From Glutamicibacter nicotianae (GTDB lineage Bacteria; Actinomycetota; Actinomycetes; Actinomycetales; Micrococcaceae): 64,000 nucleotides of DNA. Where the stretch lies: positions 372,001 through 436,000 of the forward strand of contig NZ_BJNE01000001.1 of assembly GCF_006539525.1 (NCBI RefSeq), read 5' to 3'. The translations under genes and the position numbers were made by a program. Numbering within the stretch: position 1 is the stretch's first letter; the number at the start of each line of letters is the position of its first letter. The notes beneath the pieces were generated by a model, which worked only from the letters and a program-made list of their open reading frames with translations, was not told the origin of the DNA and searched no databases. Of the stretch, positions 1-9,309 are shown piece by piece.

Positions 1-23
1 CAGGCGTAAACCTGCTTGGATCA

Positions 24-440
24 TTAGTTCTTCTTACGCGGGGCGAGGCGGATTGCGGACCAATCCTCCGAGACACCTTCACTAGTAGTTACGTGCAGTC
101 CTGCAGATGGGGCCTCCTGCTGGATCAGGGATGGCGATACATGTCCCTCGCGGCCCTGCTTCGGGGTGAGCAGCCAAACGACACCCTTCTCATCCAAGCA
201 GTTCAGCGCGTCCATCAATGCGTCAACAAGATCTCCATCGCCGTCACGCCACCAGTAGATGACTGCGTCGACAACGTCATGGTCCTCTTCGGTGAGCAGC
301 TCTGAACCAATCAGGTCCTCAATCGAATCGCGCAGATCGTAGTCCACGTCATCGTCATAACCCAGTTCCTGAATAAGGTCTTCATTAGCGAAGCCCAATT
401 TTTTGGCGGGCTCCAAGTTTGCCGATACGGCGTCGCTCAC
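24..440 (-). CDS. DUF3052 family protein
   Basis: A 138-residue acidic cytoplasmic protein of the DUF3052 family, whose function is unknown. I chose the GTG at 440 because an AGGAGG ribosome site lies about 7 nt upstream; the frame runs 20 codons further but that stretch looks non-coding. The middle is rich in Asp and Glu (residues about 20-75) with a WWRDGDGDLVDALMD segment, and the end is basic (RKKN). It is divergent from aceE, an arrangement I know from other actinobacteria, including the mycobacterial aceE locus, which supports the family call. No membrane segment or signal peptide is visible. Confidence 0.85.
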   Translation of the reverse strand: MSDAVSANLEPAKKLGFANEDLIQELGYDDDVDYDLRDSIEDLIGSELLTEEDHDVVDAVIYWWRDGDGDLVDALMDALNCLDEKGVVWLLTPKQGREGHVSPSLIQQEAPSAGLHVTTSEGVSEDWSAIRLAPRKKN

Positions 441-802
441 TTCATTCCTCCTGCTGGTGCAAAGCGTTACTACCAACGAAACACGGTTTTGCTGTTCCAT
501 TCAAGCGCTGCAGCGATAACACGCCGAACAAATATAACCCAGATTCCAGTGACCCACACCATAATGACATGAGCATAAAGAAGATAGACACCATACACAG
601 TTGCGTAAGTCACTTTAAATATCTGCTTTAAACCGGTTTTTGCTCGAAATCTCGACTCCAAAGATGATCTTTTGACACTAGAGTTGCATATGAACCGGCA
701 GTGCACATCATTCCAGTGTTACTGCACCCGTTGTCCCAATACCGGTGCACCGCAGCGCAAAACTGCACAGCGTCGGAGCCGCAATTCAATCAAGGAGCTT
801 CA
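441..802. other. Divergent intergenic region DUF3052/aceE
   Basis: About 360 bp between two divergent genes and clearly AT-richer than the genes. It must hold both promoters. A perfect 10-bp palindrome AAACCGGTTT lies at 630-639 and a TTGACA hexamer at 672-677, but I see no well-spaced -10 partner for the latter. The short frames here lack ribosome sites and are not called. Confidence 0.5.
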
Positions 803-3547
803 GTGGCTGTAGAGGAACACATCTCCCAGATCCGTAGCGGGTTGACTTACCAGCTGTCCGATCGGGATCCTGAGGAAACTCAGGAATGGATGGACTCGTT
901 TGACTCCCTCGTAGAAACCCAGGGCACCGAGCGTGCCCAGTTCATTATCCGTTCGCTGCTGCAGCGCGCAGGTGCCAAGTCCGTGGGCGTGCCGCACGTG
1001 ACCACCACCGACTACGTGAACACCATTCCTGTAGACCAGGAACCAGAATTCCCAGGCGATGAGGCCATCGAGCGCCGCTACCGCGCCTTCATGCGCTGGA
1101 ATGCCGCCATCATGGTGCACCGCGCGCAGAACCCTAATATCGGCGTTGGCGGACACATCTCCACCTACGCTGGTGCAGCGACCCTGTATGAAGTAGGTTT
1201 CAACCACTTCTTCCGCGGCAAGGACCACCCAGGCGGCGGCGACCAGGTCTTCTTCCAGGGCCACGCTTCGCCGGGCATGTACGCCCGCGCCTTCCTCGAA
1301 GGCCGCCTGTCCGAGGAGGACATGGACGGGTTCCGCCAGGAGAAGTCGAAGGAAGGCCACGCGCTTCCTTCCTACCCGCACCCGCGCTCCCTGCCTGACT
1401 TCTGGGAATTCCCGACCGTGTCGATGGGCATCGGCCCGGCCAACGCCATCTACCAGGCGCAGCTGAACCGCTACCTGCACAACCGCGGCATCAAGGACAC
1501 CTCGGACCAGCAGGTCTGGGCCTTCCTGGGTGATGGCGAAATGGACGAGCCGGAGTCGCGCGGCTTCCTGCAGCTGGCCGCCAACGAGAAGCTGGACAAC
1601 CTGAACTTCGTCATCAACTGCAACCTGCAGCGCCTCGATGGCCCGGTTCGCGGCAACGGCAAGATCATGCAGGAACTGGAAGCCTTCTTCCGCGGTGCCG
1701 GCTGGAATGTCATCAAGGTCGCTTGGGGCCGCGAGTGGGATGCCCTGCTCGAAGCAGACAAGACCAACGCCCTGGTTGACATCATGAACCAGACCCCAGA
1801 TGGCGACTACCAGACCTACAAGGCCGAGTCCGGCGCGTTCGTCCGCGAGCACTTCTTCGGCCAGCGTCCGGAAACCAAGGAATTGGTTGCCGACATGACC
1901 GACGACGAGATCTGGAACCTGAAGCGCGGCGGCCACGACTACCACAAGGTCTACGCCGCCTACAAGGCTGCCGTGGAGTTCAAGGGCAAGCCGACCGTCA
2001 TCCTGGCGAAGACCGTCAAGGGCTACGGCCTGGGTTCGCACTTCGAGGCTCGCAACGCGACCCACCAGATGAAGAAGCTGACCATGGAAGACTTGAAGAA
2101 GTTCCGTGATCACCTGCGCATCCCGATCACCGACGAGCAGCTCGAAGCCGACCTGTACACTCCTCCGTACTACCGCCCAGCCGAGGATTCGGCCGAGTAC
2201 AAGTACATGATGGAGCGCCGTGCGGCCCTGGGCGGTTCGGTGCCTACCCGTCGCCAGGAAACCTCGAAGAAGCTGGCCCTGCCAGGCGAAAAGACCTACG
2301 CGATCGCCAAGCGCGGCTCGGGCAAGCAGCAGGCGGCCACCACCATGGCCTTCGTTCGCCTGCTCAAGGACCTGATGCGCGACAAGGAATTCGGCCACCG
2401 CATCGTGCCGATCGTTCCGGATGAGTCCCGCACCTTCGGCATGGACTCGTTCTTCCCGACCGCGAAGATCTACAACCCAGGTGGCCAGAACTACCTGTCC
2501 GTGGACCGCGACCTGGTGCTGGCCTACAAGGAATCCCCTCAGGGCCAGCTGATCCACCCGGGCATCAACGAGGCCGGCGCCGTCGCCGCGTTCACCGCTG
2601 TCGGCACCAGCTACTCGACCCACGACGAGCCGCTGATTCCGATCTACGTGTTCTACTCGATGTTCGGCTTCCAGCGCACCGGCGACCAGTTCTGGGCCGC
2701 CGGGGACCAGATGACCCGTGGCTTCATCATCGGTGCCACCGCCGGCCGCACCACCCTGACCGGTGAGGGCCTGCAGCACGCCGACGGCCACTCGCCGATC
2801 CTGGCGTCGACCAACCCGTCGGTGATCACCTACGATCCGGCCTACGGCTACGAAATCGGCCACATCATGCGTTCCGGCCTGGAGCGCATGTACGGCGGAA
2901 CCCACGCCGATCCGAACGTGATGTACTACCTGACCGTGTACAACGAGCCGATCAGCCAGCCAGCTGAGCCGGAGAACGTCGACGTCGAAGGCATCATCAA
3001 GGGCATCCACCTGCTCAAGGAAGCTACCACCGACGGCCCACGCGCACAGCTGCTGGCTTCGGGCGTGGCCGTGCCATGGGCACTGGAAGCGCAGTCCATC
3101 CTGGCCGAGGAGTGGGGTGTCTCCGCCGATGTCTGGTCGGTCACCTCGTGGAACGAACTGGCCCGCGACGGCCAGCGCGCCGACGCCGAGGTGCTCGTGG
3201 ATCCGTCGAAGCCGCGCCGCACCCCGTACGTGACCTCGAAGCTGGAGTCCACCCCGGGCCCGGTCATCGCGACCACCGACTACATGCGCGCCGTTCCTGA
3301 GCAGCTGCGCCCATACGTGCCAGGCGAGTTCCACACCCTGGGCGCTGACGGCTTCGGCTTCTCGGACACCCGTGCGGCAGCCCGCCGCTTCTTCAAGATC
3401 GATGCGCACTCGCTGGTCGTGCAGACCTTGCAGTCGCTGGTTGAGCGTGGCGAAATCCCTGCGGACACCGCAGTGAAGGCGCACGCAAAGTACGATCTGA
3501 ACAACCCGAATGCCGGCAAGTCCGGCAACGCTGGCGGCGACGCCTAG
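803..3547 (+). CDS. aceE: Pyruvate dehydrogenase E1 component, homodimeric type
   Basis: The 914-residue thiamine-diphosphate enzyme that decarboxylates pyruvate and passes the acetyl group to the E2 lipoyl domain of the pyruvate dehydrogenase complex. The length matches actinobacterial AceE (about 910-930; E. coli 887). The ThDP/Mg motif begins [10 protein letters not shown] near residue 243 and ends in the [19 protein letters not shown] stretch. A transketolase-like pyrimidine domain follows in the second half. The start is the GTG at 803, preceded by AAGGAG at 792-797. The frame stays open 34 codons upstream, but that part lacks a ribosome site and resembles no AceE N-terminus. The E2 and E3 genes are not in the window. 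Confidence 0.98.
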   Translation: MAVEEHISQIRSGLTYQLSDRDPEETQEWMDSFDSLVETQGTERAQFIIRSLLQRAGAKSVGVPHVTTTDYVNTIPVDQEPEFPGDEAIERRYRAFMRWNAAIMVHRAQNPNIGVGGHISTYAGAATLYEVGFNHFFRGKDHPGGGDQVFFQGHASPGMYARAFLEGRLSEEDMDGFRQEKSKEGHALPSYPHPRSLPDFWEFPTVSMGIGPANAIYQAQLNRYLHNRGIKDTSDQQVWAFLGDGEMDEPESRGFLQLAANEKLDNLNFVINCNLQRLDGPVRGNGKIMQELEAFFRGAGWNVIKVAWGREWDALLEADKTNALVDIMNQTPDGDYQTYKAESGAFVREHFFGQRPETKELVADMTDDEIWNLKRGGHDYHKVYAAYKAAVEFKGKPTVILAKTVKGYGLGSHFEARNATHQMKKLTMEDLKKFRDHLRIPITDEQLEADLYTPPYYRPAEDSAEYKYMMERRAALGGSVPTRRQETSKKLALPGEKTYAIAKRGSGKQQAATTMAFVRLLKDLMRDKEFGHRIVPIVPDESRTFGMDSFFPTAKIYNPGGQNYLSVDRDLVLAYKESPQGQLIHPGINEAGAVAAFTAVGTSYSTHDEPLIPIYVFYSMFGFQRTGDQFWAAGDQMTRGFIIGATAGRTTLTGEGLQHADGHSPILASTNPSVITYDPAYGYEIGHIMRSGLERMYGGTHADPNVMYYLTVYNEPISQPAEPENVDVEGIIKGIHLLKEATTDGPRAQLLASGVAVPWALEAQSILAEEWGVSADVWSVTSWNELARDGQRADAEVLVDPSKPRRTPYVTSKLESTPGPVIATTDYMRAVPEQLRPYVPGEFHTLGADGFGFSDTRAAARRFFKIDAHSLVVQTLQSLVERGEIPADTAVKAHAKYDLNNPNAGKSGNAGGDA

Positions 3548-3701
3548 CATCCGGGTTCCCGGCGCTGGACTGGCATCTGGCACCGGCCCGGCCGGCCGCC
3601 CGGCAACGAGGATTCTTCGTTGCCGGGCGGCCGGTTCATTTAACCCCGGTTTCACCTGCAGTGCCGGGCACGGGAGCGGAAAAGAAACTAAGCTGGAAAC
3701 C

Positions 3702-4913
3702 ATGAGTCCTGACATGGATGCCGCCGCAGCTCCGAAGAACCGTCCCAGCCGATCCCAGGCACCCAGCAGTGAAACGCTCAAGCGACTCAAGAGCCATATC
3801 GGCGTGCTGTCCACCGCAGCACTGAAATACCTGGACCAGCAGCTGCCCTGGTACCGCTCGCTGGCGCCCAACGAGCGCGCCGCCCTGGGACTCATCGCCC
3901 AGAAGGGCATCTCCACGTTCGTGACCTGGTACGAAGACCCTTCCTCCACCCCTTCCTGGGTGGTCACCGATGTCTTTGGCGCCGCCCCCACGGAGCTGAC
4001 CAGGTCCATCTCCCTGCAGAAGGCCCTGGGCCTGCTGCGCACCATTGTGGAAGTGGTCGAATCCCAGGTGCCGGACATCGCCGCCGAACACGAGCAGGCA
4101 GCCCTCCGCGAAGCCGTGCTGCGCTATTCTCGCGAGGTCGCCTTTGCCGCCGCCGATGTCTACGCCCGCGCCGCGGAAACCCGCGGGGCATGGGACTCGC
4201 GCCTGGAGGCGCATGTGGTCGACGCGGTGCTGCACGGCGAAGCCCACGACTCGCTCTCCTCGCGCATTGCCGCCATCGGCTGGAAGTCGCAGAAGAACAT
4301 CCGCATCCTGGTCGGGACCACCCCTTCGTCCAACCCGGCAACCTTCGTCTCGGCGCTGCGCCGCATGGCCATCCGCTACTCGCGCGACTCCCTGGTGGGC
4401 GTGCTTGGCGACCGCTCGGTGCTGATGCTCTCGGACACCAAATTCGAGGAAGCCGACCTGAGCCGGCTGACCCGGTTCTTCGGTCCCGGCCCGCTGGTCT
4501 ACTCCCCTCTGGCCCCGACGGTCAAGGAAATGCACCACGCCGCGGCCGCGGCCGTGGCCGGATTCAGTGCCGCCAGGGCTTGGCCGCAGGCACCGAATCC
4601 AGTCAGTGCCGATGACTTGTGGCCAGAACGCGCCTGCAACGGCGACGAGCTGGCCCGCACGGCACTGGTGGAGCAGGTCTATCTGCCGCTGCAGCAAGCA
4701 TCCAACGGCCTGGCCGAAACGCTCTCCAGCTACTTGGCCCTCGGCCACTCGCTGGAAGGCACCGCCCGCGAGCTGTTCGTCCATGCGAACACGGTGCGCT
4801 ACCGGCTCAAGCGGGTCAGCGAAGTCACCGGCTGGGATCCGCTGGTTCCCCGCGATGCCTTCGTGCTGCAAACCGCATTGCTTTTCGGCCGGCTCCACGA
4901 ATCGAACTTGTAG
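3702..4913 (+). CDS. fasR: PucR-family regulator, FasR-like
   Basis: A 403-residue transcription regulator of the PucR/CdaR class. The C-terminal helix-turn-helix (about residues 340-395) contains the hallmark HANTVRYRLKR segment. The N-terminal two thirds match the diverged GGDEF-like middle region of this class. It lies directly upstream of fabD, the position of FasR (SCO2386) in Streptomyces coelicolor, which activates the fabD-fabH-acpP-fabF operon. Control of the neighbouring fatty-acid genes is therefore the likely role, inferred from position. The ATG at 3702 has only a weak ribosome site; another in-frame ATG lies at 3714. Confidence 0.85.
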   Translation: MSPDMDAAAAPKNRPSRSQAPSSETLKRLKSHIGVLSTAALKYLDQQLPWYRSLAPNERAALGLIAQKGISTFVTWYEDPSSTPSWVVTDVFGAAPTELTRSISLQKALGLLRTIVEVVESQVPDIAAEHEQAALREAVLRYSREVAFAAADVYARAAETRGAWDSRLEAHVVDAVLHGEAHDSLSSRIAAIGWKSQKNIRILVGTTPSSNPATFVSALRRMAIRYSRDSLVGVLGDRSVLMLSDTKFEEADLSRLTRFFGPGPLVYSPLAPTVKEMHHAAAAAVAGFSAARAWPQAPNPVSADDLWPERACNGDELARTALVEQVYLPLQQASNGLAETLSSYLALGHSLEGTARELFVHANTVRYRLKRVSEVTGWDPLVPRDAFVLQTALLFGRLHESNL

Positions 4914-5089
4914 GCTTCAGCCAAAGAACGCCGGGCCGCCATGACGGATATTTCCGTGTTGATCGCGCATTACCGCGGAATTCAGCTTCTGGATACGCTA
5001 GGCTTTTGTGGAGATCCTACAAACAGTCACCTCGAGCTTGGTACTCAAAAGAAGCGCCAAAAGCTCCCAACATTTGGAAAGCTGTAAGA

Positions 5090-6013
5090 GTGTTAGCAAT
5101 CGTTTGCCCCGGACAGGGCTCCCAGACCCCAGGTTTCCTTACCGAATGGCTCGACGTCGATGGCGTTGCCGAGCATCTGCAGGCGCTCAGCTCGATCACC
5201 GAGCGCGACCTCACCGCCCACGGCACCACCTCCGATGAAGAGACCATCAAGGACACTGCCGTCGCCCAGCCGCTGATCGTCGCCGCTGGCCTGGTCACCG
5301 CGCGTGCGCTCTTCGGCGAATCGCTTCCAGCCGGTGCCATCGTTGCCGGTCACTCCGTTGGCGAGATCACCGCTTCGGCATTGGCCGGCGCGCTCGACGA
5401 GGCTGACGCCATGAATTTCGTGAAGGTGCGCGCCAACGCCATGGCCGAGGCCGCAGCCGCCACCCCGACCGGCATGGCCGCCGTGCTCGGCGGAGATCCC
5501 GAGGAAGTCCTGGCCAAGCTCGACGAACTGGGACTGACCCCTGCCAATGCCAACGGCGGCGGCCAGATCGTGGCCGCAGGCACCCTGGAGCAGCTCGCTG
5601 CCCTGGGCGAGAACCCGCCAGCCAAGGCGCGCGTGATCCCGCTGAAGGTTGCCGGCGCATTCCACACCGCGCACATGCAGCCAGCAGTCGGCACCCTGCA
5701 GGAACTGGCCGATACCATCACCCCAAAGAACCCCTCGGCATCGCTGCTCTCGAACTTCGATGGCCAGGCCGTAGCCGATGGCCAGGCGAATCTCGATTCG
5801 CTGGTCGCCCAGGTCTCCCGTCCGGTCCGCTGGGACCTGTGCATGCAGACCCTGGCCGAGGCTGGCGTGACCGGCGTGCTGGAACTGGCACCGGCCGGAA
5901 CCCTGGTGGGCTTGGCCCGCCGCGGCCTGAAGGGCGTGAAGACCCTGGCAGTGAAGAGCCCCGCGGATCTGGAAGCAGCCAAGGCGTTTATCGCCGAGCA
6001 CACCGCCAACTAG
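5090..6013 (+). CDS. fabD: Malonyl-CoA:ACP acyltransferase
   Basis: A 307-residue acyltransferase that loads malonyl groups from CoA onto acyl carrier protein for fatty-acid elongation. The start is the GTG at 5090 and gives the expected N-terminus VLAIVCPGQGSQ. The nucleophile elbow GHSVGE places the catalytic Ser near residue 89, and the catalytic His lies in AGAFHT near residue 192. The length is normal for FabD. It follows the PucR-type regulator and precedes acpP. The usual fabH is missing between fabD and acpP (see findings). Confidence 0.97.
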   Translation: MLAIVCPGQGSQTPGFLTEWLDVDGVAEHLQALSSITERDLTAHGTTSDEETIKDTAVAQPLIVAAGLVTARALFGESLPAGAIVAGHSVGEITASALAGALDEADAMNFVKVRANAMAEAAAATPTGMAAVLGGDPEEVLAKLDELGLTPANANGGGQIVAAGTLEQLAALGENPPAKARVIPLKVAGAFHTAHMQPAVGTLQELADTITPKNPSASLLSNFDGQAVADGQANLDSLVAQVSRPVRWDLCMQTLAEAGVTGVLELAPAGTLVGLARRGLKGVKTLAVKSPADLEAAKAFIAEHTAN

Positions 6014-6232
6014 GCTGGTGCGCGATTCGAAGATTGTGCTCGCCGGTAACGTCATGTTGCCTGCCCCGAGCGCATCTCTGGCCTAAGCTTTAAACCGACG
6101 AAACCTGCCACGCATCGCTGATGCACCAGCAAAGTTTCATTAAGCCGGCTGGAACCGGCTCCTGGAAACAGGATCCGGACCCAGCCACAAAAATGACCGG
6201 AGTCCTCCGGCTAAGAAGAAAAGGAGCCATCC
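6014..6232 (+). promoter_or_regulatory. acpP leader with three short hairpins
   Basis: The 219 bp between fabD and acpP can form three compact inverted repeats before the ribosome site: AGCCGG/CCGGCT (6143-6148 with 6155-6160), TCCTG-GAAA-CAGGA (about 6160-6173) and CCGGAG/CTCCGG (6197-6202 with 6205-6210). None is followed by a T-run, so they look like RNA processing or stabilising structures rather than a terminator. No fabH-like coding remnant is visible. Confidence 0.4.
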
Positions 6233-6478
6233 ATGGCTAGCAACGAAGAAATCCTGGCGGGCCTCGCCGAAATCGTCAACTCCGAGACCGGCCTGGACGA
6301 AGCAGACGTGCAGCTGGACAAGTCCTTCACCGAGGACCTGGACATCGACTCGATCTCGATGATGACCATCGTCGTTGAGGCCGAGGAAAAGTTCGAGGTC
6401 AAGATCCCTGACGAAGAGGTCAAGAACCTGAAGACCGTCGGCGACGCCGTCAACTTCATCGCTGCGGCACAGGCCTAA
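6233..6478 (+). CDS. acpP: Acyl carrier protein
   Basis: An 81-residue acidic protein that carries growing acyl chains on a 4'-phosphopantetheine arm. The attachment site is the Ser at about residue 40 in DLDIDSISMM, the standard DS(L/I) context at the start of helix II. The size and acidic composition are typical. The ATG is preceded by AAAAGGAG. It lies between fabD and fabF. A GGGCCGG/CCGGCCC hairpin (6528-6534 with 6544-6550) follows the gene and may favour higher expression of acpP than of fabF, which is inference. Confidence 0.98.
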   Translation: MASNEEILAGLAEIVNSETGLDEADVQLDKSFTEDLDIDSISMMTIVVEAEEKFEVKIPDEEVKNLKTVGDAVNFIAAAQA

Positions 6479-6595
6479 GCTTCCTGGCGTTCATCGCCAC
6501 ACCGTTGCGCGGGCAAGCCGCGCACGCGGGCCGGTACGTCAAGCCGGCCCCCTGAATTTCCAAGCACAGTTCTTATTCGCACAGTAGAGAGTTTG

Positions 6596-7846
6596 ATGAT
6601 GGCGCGCAAAGTAGTGATCACCGGTCTCGGAGCCACCACCCCAATCGGCGGCGATGTCCCCACCCTATGGGAAAACGCCCTGAAGGGCGTCTCCGGTGCC
6701 GCACCCCTGGAAGACGACTGGGTCAAGGAATACGACCTGCCGGTCACCTTCGCCGCCCGCGCTGCTGTGCAGCCGACCGAGGTGCTGACCCGCCCGGAGA
6801 CCAAGCGCATGGACCCATCGACCCAGTTCGCTGTAGTAGCGGCCCGCGAAGCCTGGGCCGATTCCGGTCTGGTCAAGGAAGAGATGGACCAGAACAAGCT
6901 GGCCGTAGCCTTCGCTACGGGCATCGGCGGTGTCTGGACCCTGCTCAACGCCTGGGACACCCTGCGTGAAAAGGGCCCGCGCCGCGTGCTGCCGATGACC
7001 GTGCCAATGCTGATGCCCAATGGCCCTGCCGCTGCCGTCTCGCTGGATCTCGGTGCTGCCGGTGGCGCGCACACCCCGGTGTCGGCGTGCGCTTCGGGTA
7101 CCGAGGCGATGCACGTAGGCCTGGATCTGATCCGATCAGGCAAGGCCGATGTGGTCATGGTCGGTGGCGCGGAAGCCGCGATCCATCCGATGCCGCTGGC
7201 CGCCTTCTCGTCCATGCACGCGCTCTCCCGCCGCAACGACGATCCAGCCAAGGCTTCGCGCCCCTATGATGTCGACCGCGATGGCTTCGTCATGGGCGAA
7301 GGCGCCGGTGCGCTGGTGCTGGAGGCCGAAGAGCATGCCATCGCCCGCGGCGCCCGCATCTACGCCGAACTGGCAGGTTCCTCGGTGACCTCCGATGCGC
7401 ACCACATCACCGCTCCGGATCCGGATGGCCTGGGCGCGACCCGTGCGCTGAAGGCCGCCATGTTCGACGGCCGCATCCAGCCAGAGGACGTCGTTCACGT
7501 CAACGCCCACGCAACCTCCACTCCGGTCGGCGACAAGCCGGAATACACTGCGCTGAAGAGCGCCCTGGGCGATCAGCTCGACAACGTCTGGGTTTCGGCG
7601 ACCAAGTCGCAGATGGGCCACCTGCTGGGTGCCTCGGGCGCTGTGGAGTCCGTGCTGTGCGCACTGGCCGTCTACAACCGCAAGGCCCCGGTGACCATCA
7701 ACCTGGACAATCAGGATCCGGAGATCCCCTTGAAGGTCGTCACCGGCGAGCCAGCGCAGCTGCCAGCCGAAGGCACCATCGTTGCTCTGAACAACTCGTT
7801 CGGCTTCGGCGGCCACAACGCTGTCGTAGCCATCCGCAGCGTCTAA
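6596..7846 (+). CDS. fabF: Beta-ketoacyl-ACP synthase II
   Basis: A 416-residue condensing enzyme that elongates acyl-ACP with malonyl-ACP. The catalytic triad is intact: Cys in SACASGTEA (about residue 165), His in NAHATSTPVGD (about 305) and His in SQMGHLLGASG (about 342). The glycine-rich NNSFGFGGHN C-terminal motif is present. Two adjacent ATG codons, 6596 and 6599, are equally possible starts, because the upstream AGAGAG is a weak ribosome site. It is the last gene of the fab cluster and is followed by a strong terminator. Two positions must be read as KAS II rather than KAS III, so it cannot obviously replace FabH. Confidence 0.97.
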   Translation: MMARKVVITGLGATTPIGGDVPTLWENALKGVSGAAPLEDDWVKEYDLPVTFAARAAVQPTEVLTRPETKRMDPSTQFAVVAAREAWADSGLVKEEMDQNKLAVAFATGIGGVWTLLNAWDTLREKGPRRVLPMTVPMLMPNGPAAAVSLDLGAAGGAHTPVSACASGTEAMHVGLDLIRSGKADVVMVGGAEAAIHPMPLAAFSSMHALSRRNDDPAKASRPYDVDRDGFVMGEGAGALVLEAEEHAIARGARIYAELAGSSVTSDAHHITAPDPDGLGATRALKAAMFDGRIQPEDVVHVNAHATSTPVGDKPEYTALKSALGDQLDNVWVSATKSQMGHLLGASGAVESVLCALAVYNRKAPVTINLDNQDPEIPLKVVTGEPAQLPAEGTIVALNNSFGFGGHNAVVAIRSV

Positions 7847-7874
7847 TCGCTTCGGCAGCAACACGAACGCACAC

Positions 7875-7921
7875 CACTGGGTTGGCTGGAGGAAATCCTT
7901 CCGCCAACCCAGCGGCTTTTA
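7875..7921 (+). terminator. Terminator after fabF
   Basis: A ten-base-pair stem, CTGGGTTGGC (7877-7886) with GCCAACCCAG (7903-7912), is followed by CGGCTTTT. It ends the fab transcription unit. Confidence 0.85.
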
Positions 7922-8040
7922 ACCTGGGAGGAATTGGCGGGCAGCCATTGCTTCGATCCTGACGTGTTGGTTAGGCTCAAGTACCGCCTCGAATCGGAGG
8001 CACCTGACGGTACTTGGCCTAGAGCAAAGGATCCTTTCCC

Positions 8041-8616
8041 ATGCGCACCCTGATTGCCACTTCTTTCGTATCCCTGGATGGCGTCGTCGAGGCGCCGGGC
8101 GGTGAACCGGGCTACCGCAATTCAGGCTGGACGGTGGATTCGGTCGACTTCGACCCGGCCGCCTATGAGCTGAAGGGCACCGAGCAAGCCGAGGCCAGCG
8201 CGATGCTCTTGGGCCGGCACAGTTACGAGTCGTTCTCTGCGGTATGGCCGTCAATGACCGAGGAATTTCCGCAGTACAACGCGATGCCCAAGTTCGTGCT
8301 GTCCACGACCTTGCGGGAGAAGGACCTGGCCACGAACTGGGGCGAGACCACCATCCTGCGTTCGGTAGCCGATGTAGCGCGGCTTCGAGCCGGCGACGGC
8401 GGACCAATCAGCATCCACGGTTCCGCGACGATGGTCCACTCCCTGCAGGAGCATCAGCTCATCGACCAATACAACCTGCTGGTCTTCCCGGTCTTGCTCG
8501 GTGCCGGCAAGCGCCTGTTCAGCGACACAAGCCTGGATGCGCAGAAGCTGAAGCTCGTCGATTCCCAGGTGTACTCCAACGGGATCCAGAAGAACATATT
8601 CAAGGTCCAGCGCTAG
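8041..8616 (+). CDS. Dihydrofolate reductase family protein (RibD C-terminal domain)
   Basis: A 191-residue single-domain protein of the RibD-C/DHFR-like fold, members of which are NADPH-dependent reductases, mostly of unknown substrate. Seen: the N-terminal strand TLIATSFVSLDGVVEAPGG, the LLGRHSYESFSAVWP segment, and the nucleotide-binding IHGSATMVHSL segment near residue 125. The ATG at 8041 has AAAGGA upstream. It stands alone after the fab terminator and is convergent with the following VOC gene. No pteridine or riboflavin gene lies near, so the substrate cannot be inferred. Confidence 0.85.
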   Translation: MRTLIATSFVSLDGVVEAPGGEPGYRNSGWTVDSVDFDPAAYELKGTEQAEASAMLLGRHSYESFSAVWPSMTEEFPQYNAMPKFVLSTTLREKDLATNWGETTILRSVADVARLRAGDGGPISIHGSATMVHSLQEHQLIDQYNLLVFPVLLGAGKRLFSDTSLDAQKLKLVDSQVYSNGIQKNIFKVQR

Positions 8617-8622
8617 AGGATC

Positions 8623-9009
8623 CTAGCCAGCCGCTGGCAGATAGGACCGGGTAATTAATTCCAGGTAGTGCCCGGAAGGGTCATGCAGATAGACGCCCCT
8701 GCCACCATGGTCCCGATTGATCCGCCCTGCCAGCTGCCGTTGCGGGTCTGCCCAGTGCTCGATTTCCCGCTTGCAGACCGTGGCGTACGCACGATCGAAA
8801 TGCTCATCATCAAGCAGGTAGGCGTAATGCTGCGGCGGGAAGTCGATCGGTGGTGCGGCGAACTGCAGCAGGACGCCATGGGCCAGGATGATGTTGGCAA
8901 ATGGTCCCCAGCCCGGTTCCTCGCGTGCTTCGAGCAGTTCCAGGTAGAACTTCACCATGCGCTGCGGGTCCAGTGAAGCGATGATGGTGTGGTTGAACTG
9001 TGCGGTCAT
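8623..9009 (-). CDS. VOC family protein (glyoxalase/bleomycin-resistance fold)
   Basis: A 128-residue protein of the vicinal oxygen chelate superfamily: MTAQFNHTIIAS with a candidate metal His at residue 7, then HDPSGHYLELI near the C-terminus with the typical Glu ligand. It is a single VOC module, so a dimer is expected. Members include glyoxalases, fosfomycin or bleomycin resistance proteins and dioxygenases; nothing here picks one. It ends 6 bp from the convergent RibD-C gene, without a hairpin between them. Confidence 0.85.
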   Translation of the reverse strand: MTAQFNHTIIASLDPQRMVKFYLELLEAREEPGWGPFANIILAHGVLLQFAAPPIDFPPQHYAYLLDDEHFDRAYATVCKREIEHWADPQRQLAGRINRDHGGRGVYLHDPSGHYLELITRSYLPAAG

Positions 9010-9309
9010 TCTCTCCCTTTCGTGTATCAGATGTGCTGTTCATCGGTTGAATGCATCTGGCACGGGAGGTCCGCGAATCAGGGAACGACCAGATAGCCGT
9101 TCCGGGAGTGGCCTGCAACGGCCTGGTTGGTCTTCATCGCCACCGAGCATAGCACTGGCAAGCGACGCGACGCCACAATCGCAGTTCTAATGGCAAGAAG
9201 TGGGATCCCCGGCATGGGATCCCACTTCTTTGTTGGTAACAACCCCGCACCAACGGGGTCATTTCTGGGTGAACTATGAAAAGTCACCCAGAGACTAATT
9301 AACCAGTCG
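9010..9309. other. Intergenic region with stacked hairpins
   Basis: About 300 bp between the VOC gene and the end of the DUF3145 gene. Apart from the strong hairpin at 9195-9230, it holds ACCCCG-CACCA-ACGGGGT (about 9241-9259) and GGGTGA/TCACCC (about 9267-9289), so DUF3145 transcripts face several stops in a row. I see no gene here. Confidence 0.5.
9190..9234 (-). terminator. Strong terminator hairpin, probably bidirectional
   Basis: A perfect 15-bp stem: AAGAAGTGGGATCCC (9195-9209) pairs with GGGATCCCACTTCTT (9216-9230) around a 6-nt loop. Its position downstream of the minus-strand DUF3145 gene fits termination there. Confidence 0.8.

Noticed and set aside
800-4078. Very long minus-strand open frame opposite aceE
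   Set aside because: A mirror of high-GC codon bias in aceE; low-complexity translation with no domain and no ribosome site.
6014-6232. Possible fabH remnant
   Set aside because: No FabH C-terminal motif in any frame; too short.
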